Below, in pieces: positions 42,768 through 51,366 of a stretch of 64,000 nucleotides of DNA. A program made the position numbers and the translations under genes. Where the stretch lies: contig OY762937.1 of the NCBI GenBank assembly GCA_963667005.1, positions 3,857,065 through 3,921,064 of the forward strand, in the 5' to 3' direction. Below the pieces are notes generated by a model. That model saw only the letters and a program-made list of their open reading frames with translations. It was not told the origin of the DNA and did not search any database. Numbering within the stretch: position 1 is the first letter of the stretch; the number at the start of each line of letters is the position of its first letter. The stretch comes from G963662605 sp963667005. Its GTDB lineage: Bacteria > Bacteroidota > Ignavibacteria > Ignavibacteriales > Ignavibacteriaceae.

Positions 42768-43691
42768 ATGAACCAAATCTCAAAAACCACAGATGATTTT
42801 TTAGCTTTTTGCAAGTTTGAAAAGAACTTGGCTCCATTGACTATAAAAGCATATACGATAGACCTGTGTCAATTTTCGAATTATTTGTCGAAATTCCCAT
42901 CATTAGATAGAATCGAGTTAGTAGATAAAGTAGTAGTGCGAGATTATTTAAAGTATATGTATAACAACTACAAACCAAAATCGCTAAAGCGCAAAATCGC
43001 AACGTTAAAAGCTTATATGAACTTTCTTGAGTGTGAGGACTATATACTAGTCAGTCCTTTCCGGAAGCTTAAGATCAACATCCATGAAGGGAAAAAACTT
43101 CCCAAAACAATAGATTTTAAGAATATTAACAAATTATTTAAGTTTTTGTACAATCTTCAAAACAGCAATAGCCGAAGTCGAAACACCATTATTCGTGATA
43201 TCGCTATTTTGGAATTGCTTTTTTCAACTGGAATGAGAGTCGCGGAGCTATCAACACTCTCTATTAAGAATATAAATCTTACTAAAGAAAGTGTCCTTGT
43301 AAAAGGAAAGGGTAATCGAGAACGGATTATCCCCATAGTACATTCGAGTACAATAAAAGCGCTTTCAGAATATTTCCGTCTATTCCGGCCGGATTTATCA
43401 AATGGCAAATATTTCTTCCTCAACCGCTTAGACCATCGCATGTCAGAGCAGTCAATAAGGCTAATGATTCGAAAATACGCGCGAAAATCGAACATCCCCC
43501 ATGTTACACCTCACATGTTTCGCCATTCTGTTGCAACTCTACTTTTGGAAAACGGTGTCGATATACGCTTTATCCAAAACATCCTAGGACATAGCAGCAT
43601 AAACACCACTCAAATATATGTTCAGGTAAATGAAGCTCCTAAAAGACGGATATTAAAATTAAGGCACCCAAGGAATAAAATAGCTTTATGA
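42768..43691 (+). CDS. Tyrosine recombinase (XerC/D-like), probable invertase of the adjacent cassette
   Basis: 307-residue site-specific recombinase. The N-terminal SAM-like core-binding domain (about 1-95) is followed by the catalytic domain with all six expected residues: R157 (STGMRVAEL), K181 (KGKGNRER), H249 and R252 (HMFRHS), H275 (LGHSS) and the nucleophile Y284 (QIYVQ). It resembles XerC/D and phase-variation integrases in size. Composition is AT-rich compared with flanking genes. Twenty-five bases after its stop begins a perfect 31-bp repeat whose inverse closes the next two genes. It is therefore a natural candidate for the enzyme that flips this segment. Confidence 0.9.
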   Translation: MNQISKTTDDFLAFCKFEKNLAPLTIKAYTIDLCQFSNYLSKFPSLDRIELVDKVVVRDYLKYMYNNYKPKSLKRKIATLKAYMNFLECEDYILVSPFRKLKINIHEGKKLPKTIDFKNINKLFKFLYNLQNSNSRSRNTIIRDIAILELLFSTGMRVAELSTLSIKNINLTKESVLVKGKGNRERIIPIVHSSTIKALSEYFRLFRPDLSNGKYFFLNRLDHRMSEQSIRLMIRKYARKSNIPHVTPHMFRHSVATLLLENGVDIRFIQNILGHSSINTTQIYVQVNEAPKRRILKLRHPRNKIAL

Positions 43692-43700
43692 ATCAACGAT

Positions 43701-43729
43701 TTGACGCTATGGTTTTATAACGGATAACT
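43701..43729 (+). promoter_or_regulatory. Promoter-like sequence crossing the left end of the invertible segment
   Basis: TTGACG (43701-43706) and ATAACT (43724-43729) are spaced by 17 bases. The -35-like box lies outside the inverted repeat and the -10-like box inside. At the right end, the corresponding upstream bases are CTAAAC, which is not a -35 box. Bacteroidota promoters often depart from this consensus, so this is tentative. Confidence 0.4.
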
Positions 43730-43747
43730 AAATATTATCAATGGAAA
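43717..43747 (+). repeat. Left 31-bp inverted repeat
   Basis: The repeat runs from ATAACGGATAACT to the first seven bases of the next gene (ATGGAAA). It is identical base for base to the inverse of 45458-45488. Its core GATAA-ctaaata-TTATC has 5-bp inverse arms around a 7-base spacer, the layout of tyrosine-recombinase crossover sites. Confidence 0.9.
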
Positions 43748-44730
43748 CATCATATACATTAAAAGTGTTTAAAAACACCCGAGACAATGAATTAATTAAG
43801 GCATTGAAGCTATATAGTGATAATATTGAACCTGCCTATAGAACCAGCACAAAAGAAATACTTCACTGGCTACCGCGGTATAATAAACAGTTTGAAGATT
43901 CGTTTTTTATTTTAGGATTGTACTACAATAGTATTCTGGCAGGATTTTGTGAAATCGCTTATTTTAAAAGAGAAAATTTTATTATTGTTGACTATCTTGT
44001 GATCGAAAAAAAATACAGGGGCTTACATACTTTCTACACTTTCTTAAATCTCGTTTATGACTTTCTGGCCGAGTCGGAAATGGAATATGACTATGTAGTG
44101 GTTGAGATAGGATATTTTAATGAAAAGCTGGCGCCTCCAGAAAAATCCCGTCAACTTATAAAATTATTGAAAATGGCGAATTTTGGAGTGTTGAAATGTT
44201 CTTATTTTACAGCTCGACTCGGAATAGACAACATTGAAAGTGAGATGAAATCCGTTTTGATGATATATTCAAAAGCGAGACCAAAATCAATTAAAACAGC
44301 CACATTTTTTCAAATTGTTGACGCAATTTACTATAAATACAACCAACGATGGTATAATGCGTTTTTGTCAGAAGATGAAAAAATTGAGTATCTGGAGAGC
44401 TTAAATAAACTTAAACAGCGAATAAAAAAAGAATTAAAAGGTAAAAAATTCATTGAGATTAATGGATTCAATCACCTATTCGAAGAAAACATAGGAAGCT
44501 CAGCCAGTCATAAAATTAACGTATCATTGACTCGGATTCTTATTTTTTCTATTGTTTTAATTTCTGTCATTTCCATTTTTCTCTATGCCAAGTTCAAATT
44601 CAACATAGATATTACAACCATATCTACCCTGATATACACGGCGATAGGAATTACCGTACTTTTGGTTGTTATTTCATTCAAGGGTAGGAGAAAAGTGGTG
44701 TCTTCATTTATTTCTAAATTATTTGATTGA
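43741..44730 (+). CDS. GNAT-like N-acetyltransferase domain with two C-terminal membrane helices
   Basis: 329 residues. The first 165 have the shape of a GNAT fold: FILGLYYNSILAGFCEIAYF for beta strands 2-3 (in pieces), then IIVDYLVIEKKYRGLHTF, where KKYRGLH takes the place of the acetyl-CoA loop, and an atypical motif A without the usual glycines. A helical middle region follows, then two membrane helices (about 265-284 and 291-312) and a basic tail. Acetyltransferase activity is thus uncertain. In the orientation seen it lies directly behind the recombinase and a promoter-like sequence, so it is probably the expressed gene. No Shine-Dalgarno sequence is evident. Its ATG is part of the left inverted repeat. 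The stop is 8 bases from that of the convergent methyltransferase. Confidence 0.7.
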   Translation: METSYTLKVFKNTRDNELIKALKLYSDNIEPAYRTSTKEILHWLPRYNKQFEDSFFILGLYYNSILAGFCEIAYFKRENFIIVDYLVIEKKYRGLHTFYTFLNLVYDFLAESEMEYDYVVVEIGYFNEKLAPPEKSRQLIKLLKMANFGVLKCSYFTARLGIDNIESEMKSVLMIYSKARPKSIKTATFFQIVDAIYYKYNQRWYNAFLSEDEKIEYLESLNKLKQRIKKELKGKKFIEINGFNHLFEENIGSSASHKINVSLTRILIFSIVLISVISIFLYAKFKFNIDITTISTLIYTAIGITVLLVVISFKGRRKVVSSFISKLFD

Positions 44731-44738
44731 AATATATC

Positions 44739-45464
44739 CTAATCTTTCTTCATTAAACACATTACATTTGATGCAAAAATATTCATTATTGGAATGAATC
44801 TTAAAAAGGTATCAAGTGCTCCAAATTTAGAAGATAAGTTTTCGTTTTTCGTTAGCCGATAAACCAATGGAGAGAAAATGTGTATTTTCCTCTTTTTACA
44901 TACCTTGAAACCATATAATTTCGAGAGTTGTCTAATCAAAAAATTTGAATAATACCATATTGACTCTTTTTCACCCCGATAAAATGTTTCCATAAAAACG
45001 CTTTCAGCATTAAAGTCTTGATTCCCGATTAACTCAAGTGTTAGACTACTTTCATATTCAAGATATAAGTACCCACCTTTTTTAATTATTCTCGCTAATT
45101 CATCCATTACCTTATATGGATCACAATAGTTAATTACACTACCCACGCAAATAATAATGTCAAATGAGTGCGCTTTATAAGGGCAGTTCTCCAAATTTGC
45201 AACGGATGAGTATTGAATGTTTTGTAGTTTCATTCTGGATAGATCAATATGAAATATATTTTTATGCGATAAATCCCAATTATGCCCAGCTGAACCTGCG
45301 TTTAAAATTAGTTTTGTTTCGTCATGAGGAATGACTTGAAACATCTCATGAATGAATGCCCTAATCTGGGTATAGGTGTGCCAATGCCAACTATCATCTT
45401 TATCCCAAATAATATCAATTTGATCATACTTGTTGGCAACCTTTTTTGTGTCAATATTTTCCAT
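44739..45464 (-). CDS. Class I SAM-dependent methyltransferase, alternate gene of the cassette
   Basis: 241-residue methyltransferase. Motif I is TKLILNAGSAGHNWDL near 50 (an AGSAG variant of the usual GxGxG), followed by IFHIDLS with the acid for the SAM ribose, DIIICVGSVINYCDP near 105 and IIKKGGYLYLEYES near 128. The C-terminal part is less typical, and its last 40 residues include a hydrophobic stretch (FIPIMNIFASNVMCL). The substrate is unknown. The ATG and next four bases belong to the right inverted repeat, and no promoter-like -35 box stands beyond it, so the gene may be silent in this orientation. Composition is AT-rich like the recombinase and the GNAT-like gene. Confidence 0.78.
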   Translation of the reverse strand: MENIDTKKVANKYDQIDIIWDKDDSWHWHTYTQIRAFIHEMFQVIPHDETKLILNAGSAGHNWDLSHKNIFHIDLSRMKLQNIQYSSVANLENCPYKAHSFDIIICVGSVINYCDPYKVMDELARIIKKGGYLYLEYESSLTLELIGNQDFNAESVFMETFYRGEKESIWYYSNFLIRQLSKLYGFKVCKKRKIHIFSPLVYRLTKNENLSSKFGALDTFLRFIPIMNIFASNVMCLMKKD

Positions 45465-45488
45465 TGATAATATTTAGTTATCCGTTAT
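45458..45488 (-). repeat. Right 31-bp inverted repeat
   Basis: Perfect inverse copy of 43717-43747, from TTTCCAT (first bases of the methyltransferase gene) to CCGTTAT. The bases just beyond it (TATT...) no longer match the left flank, so the repeat boundary is sharp on both sides. Confidence 0.9.
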
Positions 45489-45679
45489 TATTAAAAAAGT
45501 TTAGTGCAATCATCATGAAAAAAGATTCTATCTGAGACAGGAAAAGGATTAACAACAGATTGCCTCAATACAGCTTATTCTTCCGATAATTTCGGTAGAA
45601 TTATTTAAATTTCCAACACTTGTGCATCATTAGCGAGCATTTTTAGTATAATATTTGCTTTAATTCGGCGAATAAAATA

Positions 45680-46333
45680 TTAAAGGTTCACTGCTATTGA
45701 TAACTCTGCGGGCTTATCTAATATCATTTTTGCCCCGCTTTCCAGCAGTTCTTCTTTTGTTCTGAAGCCCCATGTAACACCGACTGCAAACATTCCGGCA
45801 TTCTTTGCTGTTTGCATATCGGTACTTGTATCGCCTATATATGCAATGTGCTTAGGCCGGATACTCCACCGTTTGCTAATTTCCAGGGCTCCGGCAGGAT
45901 TTGGCTTTCGATATTCCTCACTCGTCATGCCTATGACTATATCAAAATATCCCGGAAGCAATGCCTCAATTATTTTCTTTGTCAGTTCGTCGGCTTTGTT
46001 TGATAAAACGGCAAGTTTCAGCTTTCGCATTTTCAATTCATCAAGCAGTCCAATAATTCCAGGATATGGCTGTGATTTAACCAGACAGTTTTTCCGGTAA
46101 GTCGCGGTCATAAGTTTATGATATGAGGAGACAGTTTCTTCATCACGGCACTCTTCCGGCAATGCCTTTTTAACCAGATTGCGGATTCCGTTGCCTATGA
46201 AATACTTATATGTTTCAACATCATGAACCGGATAACCGGCATTCCTTAGTATTTCGTTCATAGAATCTGCCAGATCATCAAGTGAATTTACTAGGGTCCC
46301 GTCGAGGTCGAAGATTATGCCTTCAAATTTCAT
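45680..46333 (-). CDS. gph: HAD-family phosphatase, phosphoglycolate phosphatase-like
   Basis: 217-residue haloacid-dehalogenase enzyme. GIIFDLDGTLVNSLDD carries the nucleophilic Asp and acid/base Asp (motif I), LAVLSNKAD motif II, KPNPAGAL the lysine, and YIGDTSTDMQTAKNAGM motif IV for magnesium. The helical cap (YPVHDVETYKYFIGNGIRNLV, in pieces) with GNG is characteristic of phosphoglycolate phosphatases, which remove 2-phosphoglycolate formed in DNA repair or by oxygenase side reactions. Related sugar-phosphate phosphatases look alike. The gene stands alone beyond the cassette and marks the return to ordinary chromosomal composition. Confidence 0.85.
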   Translation of the reverse strand: MKFEGIIFDLDGTLVNSLDDLADSMNEILRNAGYPVHDVETYKYFIGNGIRNLVKKALPEECRDEETVSSYHKLMTATYRKNCLVKSQPYPGIIGLLDELKMRKLKLAVLSNKADELTKKIIEALLPGYFDIVIGMTSEEYRKPNPAGALEISKRWSIRPKHIAYIGDTSTDMQTAKNAGMFAVGVTWGFRTKEELLESGAKMILDKPAELSIAVNL

Positions 46334-46402
46334 AACAATTTCATTTCAAATACTTTAACAGAATTGTAATTGTAAGGAATTCATAAAGAATAATCAAACG
46401 AT

Positions 46403-46501
46403 TCACGCCAAGCCGCAAAGTCGCGAAGGAATTTATAATGGGACAACAAATATGATCAAACTCCTCATATAATTATTTGCGCCTTGGCGCCTTTGCGTGA
46501 T
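46403..46501. repeat. Dispersed inverted element (CGCAAAG ... GGCGCCTTTGCG), copy 2
   Basis: TCACGCCAAGCCGCAAAG on the left and GCCTTGGCGCCTTTGCGTGA on the right are inverse relatives about 60 bases apart. Related ends occur at 38961-39126. The remaining parts of 46334-46599 hold nothing recognisable. Confidence 0.55.
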
Positions 46502-46599
46502 TTCTCTCCTTCCCGTTATACAAGTCACGGCGAATGGCCCGGAAACTAAACGGCCCGAATATTGGTTATACATGAAAATTAGATTACCCGGAGTTCAGC

Positions 46600-47190
46600 A
46601 TGAAGAACGATTCGAATCCAAAAGTTGACGCGTTTATCGGCAGAGCGAAAAAGTGGCAGGAAGAGCTCGGATTATTACGAAGCACTGTCCTTGATTGCGG
46701 ATTAGCTGAGGACTTCAAGTGGGGACATCCTTGCTATACAATAGAAAATAAAAACGTCCTCGTTATACAAGGTTTCAAAGAATACTGCGCACTTATGTTT
46801 TTCAAAGGAGCACTCTTAAAGGACTCGAGACAAGTATTAATTAAGACGGGAGAAAATACTCAAGCCGGTCGTCAGTTACGTTTTACCGACATATCACAAA
46901 TCGTAAAACTTGAAAAAACTATCAAATCGTACGTCAAAGAAGCGGCGGCAATTGAGAAAGCCGGATTGAAAGTCGAAACGAAAAAAATTTCGGAGTATAC
47001 TATCCCGGATGAATTAAAAATCCAATTCGATAAAAATCCTAAACTCAAAACATCATTCGAATCTCTCACTCCCGGAAGACAGCGCATGTACCTCATATTC
47101 TTCTCATCAGCCAAACAATCACAAACACGCGAAGCCCGCGTCGCGAAGTTCATTCCTAAAATCCTCAAAGGTAAAGGGATGGATGACTGA
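46600..47190 (+). CDS. YdeI/OmpD-associated-like protein (DUF1801 domain plus C-terminal OmdA-like part)
   Basis: 196 residues. The N-terminal part (about 15-110) is a DUF1801 domain with DFKWGHPCYTIENKNVLVIQGFKEYCALMFFKGALLKD, in pieces, as its core. The C-terminal part (about 135-190) has IPDELKIQFDKNPKLKTSFESLTPGRQR, in pieces, of the YdeI group. Members are small soluble proteins of unproven function in many Bacteroidota and proteobacteria. The ATG is preceded by GGAG. It is distantly related to the gene at 14004. Confidence 0.82.
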   Translation: MKNDSNPKVDAFIGRAKKWQEELGLLRSTVLDCGLAEDFKWGHPCYTIENKNVLVIQGFKEYCALMFFKGALLKDSRQVLIKTGENTQAGRQLRFTDISQIVKLEKTIKSYVKEAAAIEKAGLKVETKKISEYTIPDELKIQFDKNPKLKTSFESLTPGRQRMYLIFFSSAKQSQTREARVAKFIPKILKGKGMDD

Positions 47191-47306
47191 GGAGCTAATT
47201 TTCAATTCTCAATTATTAATTTTCAATTTTTAGTTTTCGACATTCTCGATACATCCTGACTGAAGCCGGTATGTATTGCGAAACCGACACACCTTAAATT
47301 GATAAA

Positions 47307-47497
47307 TTAAAGCTTCCTCATTTCCTTTAAAGTTTTGCCTCCGACACCAATGTTTTCTGCCGGATGTTCCTGTATATAAACGAAAAAGAAATCAGGCGGG
47401 TACCCGGTAATTTTAGCAGCTTCTTTAGTAAGATTTTCTACTAATTGTTTCTTTTCTCTTCACTCAATTTATCTATTGCGACAGTTATTGCCGGCAT
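47307..47497 (-). pseudogene. 4-oxalocrotonate tautomerase-like gene with a one-base deletion
   Basis: From ATG at 47497 (GGAG eight bases upstream) the frame reads MPAITVAIDKLSEEKRNN and stops. Shifting by one base within the run GAGAAAAGAAAC restores a full tautomerase: KQLVENLTKEAAKITGYPPD, then FFFVYIQEHPAENIGVGGKT and LKEMRKL, ending at TAA 47309-47307. The catalytic Pro2 is present. With one added base the protein would be 63 residues, normal for the family. It lies directly after an aldo/keto reductase gene on the same strand and probably belonged to that transcript. A sequencing error in the A-run is equally possible. Confidence 0.8.
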
Positions 47498-47528
47498 ATA
47501 TAATCTCCTAATTTAAACGAATAAAAGC

Positions 47529-48452
47529 TTATTTGACAGAAGGAGCAGTTTTCATCGGATCTATACCGCTTGCGGCCCAGGCGATCGGTTGATTCTGATT
47601 CATCCCGTCCAAACGTTCCATTTCTTCAGCGGGAATTTCAAAATCGAATAAATCCAAATTTTCTTTAATGCGGTTAAGATTACGGCTTTTCGCCAATACC
47701 GAATAGCCGTGCTGCAATCCCCACCGTAAAAGTACCCGGGCTTCCGTTACTTTAATTTTTTTTGCAATTTCACTTGTAATTGCTTGACATTCTTTTTTTA
47801 TCCCTGCAAGAAGTTCTCCATGTTGCCCTGCCTCGGCGCGCCATGTTGAGAGTGGAGCTAGCGAACTATAGGCAATCGGGGCAATTGCATTATCTTTCAT
47901 GTATTTAGTTAAGCTTCTTTGAGTATACATCGGATGAAATTCAATCTGGTTTGCGTCGGGCTTGACTAATCCGGCAGTGATAATCTCTTCAATGCTCTCT
48001 TCACTGTAATTTGACACTCCGATATATTTTGTCAGTCCCGATTTTTTTAGCTCTACAAGAGCATTCCACTGTTCAAGTCTCAATTCAGATATCGGGGCAT
48101 GTATAAGATAAAGGTCAACATAATCAAGCCGGAGTTTTACGAGTTGAGCTTTTAGTGTTTCAATTGTCTGTCCGTAATTTTTTTCCGGAGCGCTCCATTG
48201 TTGATATCCGGGAAAGAGTTTGGTTGTTACAAAAATATCATCTCTGGAAATGCCTGCCGATTCTATACCTTTTTTTATCCCTTTGCCGGTACCCTCTTCA
48301 TTATAGTAACTTTCAGCCGTATCAATATGTCTGCATCCTGCTTTAATCGCCTCAGATACACAAAATTCTGCCTGAGCGATTGATAGCTGGTATGTACCGA
48401 AACCCACCAAAGGCATTCCTATTCCATTGCGTGCTGTTTTGGATATATCCAT
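47529..48452 (-). CDS. Aldo/keto reductase
   Basis: NADPH-dependent carbonyl reductase of the AKR superfamily, 307 residues. It has GFGTYQLS, CRHIDTAESYYNEEGTG (catalytic Asp and Tyr), VTTKLFPG (catalytic Lys), LYLIHAPIS (His) and KYIGVSNY, closing with an SRNLNRIKENL-type cofactor-binding motif near 265. Length and order match AKR5-type 2,5-diketo-D-gluconate reductase relatives. A good ribosome site (AAGGAG) precedes the ATG. The tautomerase remnant lies 31 bases downstream; an AraC regulator lies upstream on the same strand after 135 bp and may control it. The substrate is not predictable. Confidence 0.88.
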   Translation of the reverse strand: MDISKTARNGIGMPLVGFGTYQLSIAQAEFCVSEAIKAGCRHIDTAESYYNEEGTGKGIKKGIESAGISRDDIFVTTKLFPGYQQWSAPEKNYGQTIETLKAQLVKLRLDYVDLYLIHAPISELRLEQWNALVELKKSGLTKYIGVSNYSEESIEEIITAGLVKPDANQIEFHPMYTQRSLTKYMKDNAIAPIAYSSLAPLSTWRAEAGQHGELLAGIKKECQAITSEIAKKIKVTEARVLLRWGLQHGYSVLAKSRNLNRIKENLDLFDFEIPAEEMERLDGMNQNQPIAWAASGIDPMKTAPSVK

Positions 48453-48587
48453 GATATTCTCCTTTTCAAAGTATTACACAAGATGGTAAAGGCTGCAATG
48501 TCGAAGCCGACACCATTATCATTTTTACAACACAAATATCCATAGTAGTAGTCAAATTGAAATGACCTTTTTCAAAGGATAAATGAC

Positions 48588-49505
48588 CTATTTCAAAGAA
48601 TGTATGTTTTTTCTATAGGAATTTGGTGTGGTTTTCTGCTGTTTCTTGAAAAAGCGGTTAAAATGCGTCGGCTCACTGAACCCCAAGTGATAGGCAATTT
48701 CTTTGACACTTAATGTTGTATTCTTTAATAGCTCTTTAGCGGTGGATAGAGTCCTTAAAGCAACCCATTCGTTCAAGGATTTACCTGTTTTGGTTTTGAT
48801 CACAGAGTTTAAATAATTGGGATGAAGGTTTAACTTTTCAGCAAAATATTGAGCTTGTAATTTTACTTCGTTTTGCTGTTTCCGCCTGATTTTCCTGAAC
48901 TCCGATTCTAAAAGCTGCTTAAATGATTTGACAATTTGTGAATTCCTGCTCCCCTCAAGTATCGGATTATAGTCCAGCCAAAAATTTTCTTTCAGCTTTA
49001 ACAACAGCACTACAAATAAATTCCCTAATATCTTATTTTTATATACTGATGATTTCTGATACTCCGCAAATATCTGCTTATACAAAATCTCGAATTCAGC
49101 GAAGTTTTTTTCTGAAAGAGTTTTTGGAGGAGCTATCTCGGCCAGAAGAAACGGGAACTCATCAAAAATTTCAGAGTGTACATATTCCTCGAGAAAGCTT
49201 TCCGTAAACGTTATCATATACGCATCGCGCAATTCATTTATCTCAAAGGATTTAATATGTCCCGGATTGGTGAAATAAACAGATCCGGAATTGAAAGAAA
49301 ACTTATTTTCATCAATCGTATAAAATCCCGCACCGTCTTTTATGAAACTAACAGAAAAGTAGTCCTCGCGAAATTTTGGAGATTTAAATGGAATTTGCCG
49401 GATGATAGAAGGTTTAAAATGAATAGTGAAGTCCATTTCCTGTTCAAAAGGTAGATTCAGATACTTATACATATCTGAAATACTGTGATGTATTATAAGT
49501 TCCAT
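48588..49505 (-). CDS. AraC-family regulator
   Basis: 305 residues. The N-terminal ligand-binding part (about 1-180) has FSVSFIKDGAGFYTIDENKFSF, in pieces, of a cupin. The C-terminal double helix-turn-helix (about 200-300) shows YFAEKLNLHPNYLNSVIKTKTGKSLNEWV, in pieces, and LSVKEIAYHLGFSEPTHFNRFFKK, in pieces, the AraC signature. It lies upstream of the aldo/keto reductase on the same strand, a common pairing for AKR regulation. Confidence 0.87.
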   Translation of the reverse strand: MELIIHHSISDMYKYLNLPFEQEMDFTIHFKPSIIRQIPFKSPKFREDYFSVSFIKDGAGFYTIDENKFSFNSGSVYFTNPGHIKSFEINELRDAYMITFTESFLEEYVHSEIFDEFPFLLAEIAPPKTLSEKNFAEFEILYKQIFAEYQKSSVYKNKILGNLFVVLLLKLKENFWLDYNPILEGSRNSQIVKSFKQLLESEFRKIRRKQQNEVKLQAQYFAEKLNLHPNYLNSVIKTKTGKSLNEWVALRTLSTAKELLKNTTLSVKEIAYHLGFSEPTHFNRFFKKQQKTTPNSYRKNIHSLK

Positions 49506-49657
49506 ATTAACTAAATAATTATATCAAAGATTGTATATACGGCATTGTGTGGAATTAAAATGTTTTCTTAAAAGAGTAGTTTTTGCCGCACCTTACAATT
49601 TGATACAAAATTAACCATTTCAATACAAATTCCAAACCGTGTATAATTTTGTGTGGT

Positions 49658-51196
49658 CTAATGCTTCCACAATTCTCTATCTAAACTCCTGTATTGTATT
49701 GCTTCGCTGACGTGTGCGGCCTGGATGTTTTCACAGCCATCAAGATCGGCGATAGTGCGGCTAACCTTAAGTATGCGGTCATACGCGCGGGCGGAGAGTC
49801 CGTGTTTTGTCATCGCGGTTTTTAATATTTCAGAGCCGGCGCTATCGAGCTTGCAAAACTTTCGGACTTCTGCAGTTCGCATATCGGCATTTTTATAAAT
49901 GGAATTATACGCCTGGAATCTGGCTTCCTGAATTTTGCGTGCTTTGTTAACGCGCTCACGAATTTCAGCAGAGGTCTCACCTCCTGCTTCGGAGGAGAGT
50001 TCTTTATACTTAACCGGAAGGACTTCAACGTGAATATCAATGCGGTCGAGCAATGGTCCCGATATGCGCGCCATATACCGCTGAATCATTGGTGGAATAC
50101 ATGTGCACCGTTTATTCGGATCAGTATAAAAGCCGCAGGGACAAGGATTCATCGCCGCAACCAGCATGAAATTCGCCGGGAAGGCAACGGTCATTTTCGA
50201 GCGGCTCACGGTTACCCGGCCGTCTTCAAGCGGCTGACGCATTACTTCAAGTACATTCTTTTTGAATTCCGGGAGCTCATCAAGGAATAAAACACCGTGA
50301 TGAGCAAATGATACTTCACCCGGTCTGGGGAATGATCCGCCACCAACTAAAGCTGCATCGGATACCGTATGATGCGGGCTGCGGAAGGGCCGCTCGGTAA
50401 CTAATGCCCTGCCGGGCGGAAGTATGCCGGCAACAGAATGTATCTTTGTCGTTTCGAGGGCTTCTTCAAATGCCAATGGCGGTAGGATTGTCGGAATGCG
50501 TTTTGCCAGAAGAGATTTACCCGACCCGGGAGGTCCTATCATAATAATATTATGTCCACCTGCCGCGGCAACTTCAAGTGAGCGTTTAACATTCTCCTGC
50601 CCCTTCACATCACGGAAATCTATATTGTACGAATTCACCTCGGCAAAGACTTCCTCAAGCGGCGTAAACGACGGCTGAAGTGTTGCGTTGCCATTCAGCA
50701 ATTCGACAGTCTCCCGCAATGATGAAACGCCATACACTTCAACGCCTTCAACAATAGAGGCTTCACGTACCGAATCTTTCGGCAGTATCAATCGTTTTAA
50801 TTGTTTGTTACGGATTTCAACCGCCACAGGAAGTCCGCCCTTAACCGGACGAATCTGCCCATCAAGCGCAAGCTCGCCGAGGATAACGGTATCGGTAAGC
50901 ATATCGGGACGTATATCGGTTATTGATGCAAGAATACCAATGGCAATTGGGAGATCAAATGCACTTCCCTCTTTTCGAATATCCGCGGGGGCAAGGTTAA
51001 CGGTGATTTTGTGCCGGGGAAATTGATAACCGCTGTTTTTCACCGCGGCCATAACGCGTTCACGGCTTTCCTTTACGGTATTATCGGGTAATCCAACAAT
51101 AGTAAACGAAGGTATTTGTTTTTCGCAATGGGTTTCAACTTCAACGATGTAGGCATCTATGCCGTAGGTGGCTCCGGAAAAGACTTTCGAAATCAT
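49658..51196 (-). CDS. comM: YifB/ComM-family magnesium-chelatase-like AAA+ ATPase
   Basis: 512-residue helicase-like ATPase. ComM promotes branch migration during natural transformation in Vibrio and Haemophilus; YifB relatives are found in most bacteria. An N-terminal Lon-like domain (about 1-170, FTIVGLPDNTVKESRERV, in order) is followed by the AAA+ core: Walker A IGPPGSGKSLLAKRIP near 215, FRSPHHTVSDAALVGG, Walker B VLFLDELPEF near 300, and the MNPCPCG zinc-type insert near 355. The C-terminal part has LSARAYDRILKVSRTIADL. The start ATG at 51196 has AAGGGGAG just upstream; a longer frame to 51223 lacks support. It is ordinary for the family. Confidence 0.93.
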   Translation of the reverse strand: MISKVFSGATYGIDAYIVEVETHCEKQIPSFTIVGLPDNTVKESRERVMAAVKNSGYQFPRHKITVNLAPADIRKEGSAFDLPIAIGILASITDIRPDMLTDTVILGELALDGQIRPVKGGLPVAVEIRNKQLKRLILPKDSVREASIVEGVEVYGVSSLRETVELLNGNATLQPSFTPLEEVFAEVNSYNIDFRDVKGQENVKRSLEVAAAGGHNIIMIGPPGSGKSLLAKRIPTILPPLAFEEALETTKIHSVAGILPPGRALVTERPFRSPHHTVSDAALVGGGSFPRPGEVSFAHHGVLFLDELPEFKKNVLEVMRQPLEDGRVTVSRSKMTVAFPANFMLVAAMNPCPCGFYTDPNKRCTCIPPMIQRYMARISGPLLDRIDIHVEVLPVKYKELSSEAGGETSAEIRERVNKARKIQEARFQAYNSIYKNADMRTAEVRKFCKLDSAGSEILKTAMTKHGLSARAYDRILKVSRTIADLDGCENIQAAHVSEAIQYRSLDRELWKH

Positions 51197-51293
51197 AACT
51201 CCCCTTATATAGTTTAATTCCACTGTACATACAGGTATGTAAAAACATCCATACCAAATTATGAAAAGAATTACTGAGAGGCAAAGTGAAATA
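51197..51293. other. Short intergenic stretch
   Basis: Upstream region of comM, bounded on the other side by the palindromic element at 51294. No recognisable signal beyond the ribosome site. Confidence 0.3.
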
Positions 51294-51363
51294 TTGTAGG
51301 ATGATTCTCCGAATCGTCCATTCCAATCTTTTTATGTGGGCGACTCGGAGAGTCGCCCTACAA
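51294..51363. repeat. Composite palindromic element (REPIN-like), copy 2
   Basis: TTGTAGG (51294-51300) and CCTACAA (51357-51363) bound two hairpins: GATGATTC-tcc-GAATCGTC on the left and GGGCGACTC-gga-GAGTCGCCC on the right. The right hairpin is the inverse of that in the copy at 4016-4108, and the adjoining AATAATTGTAGGGCGACTC is shared too. It lies 3 bases after the stop of the minus-strand gene at 51367. Confidence 0.7.
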
Positions 51364-51366
51364 TTA

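Larger units (their letters stand above)
43717..45488. mobile_element. Putative invertible two-gene cassette
   Basis: A 1,772-bp segment bounded by perfect 31-bp inverted repeats, containing two convergent genes whose start codons lie within the repeats. A tyrosine recombinase gene stands immediately outside its left end. Inversion would put either gene into the same position relative to the left flank. The start codon and first residues (Met-Glu) are encoded in the repeat and would be common to both states. See findings. Confidence 0.7.
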
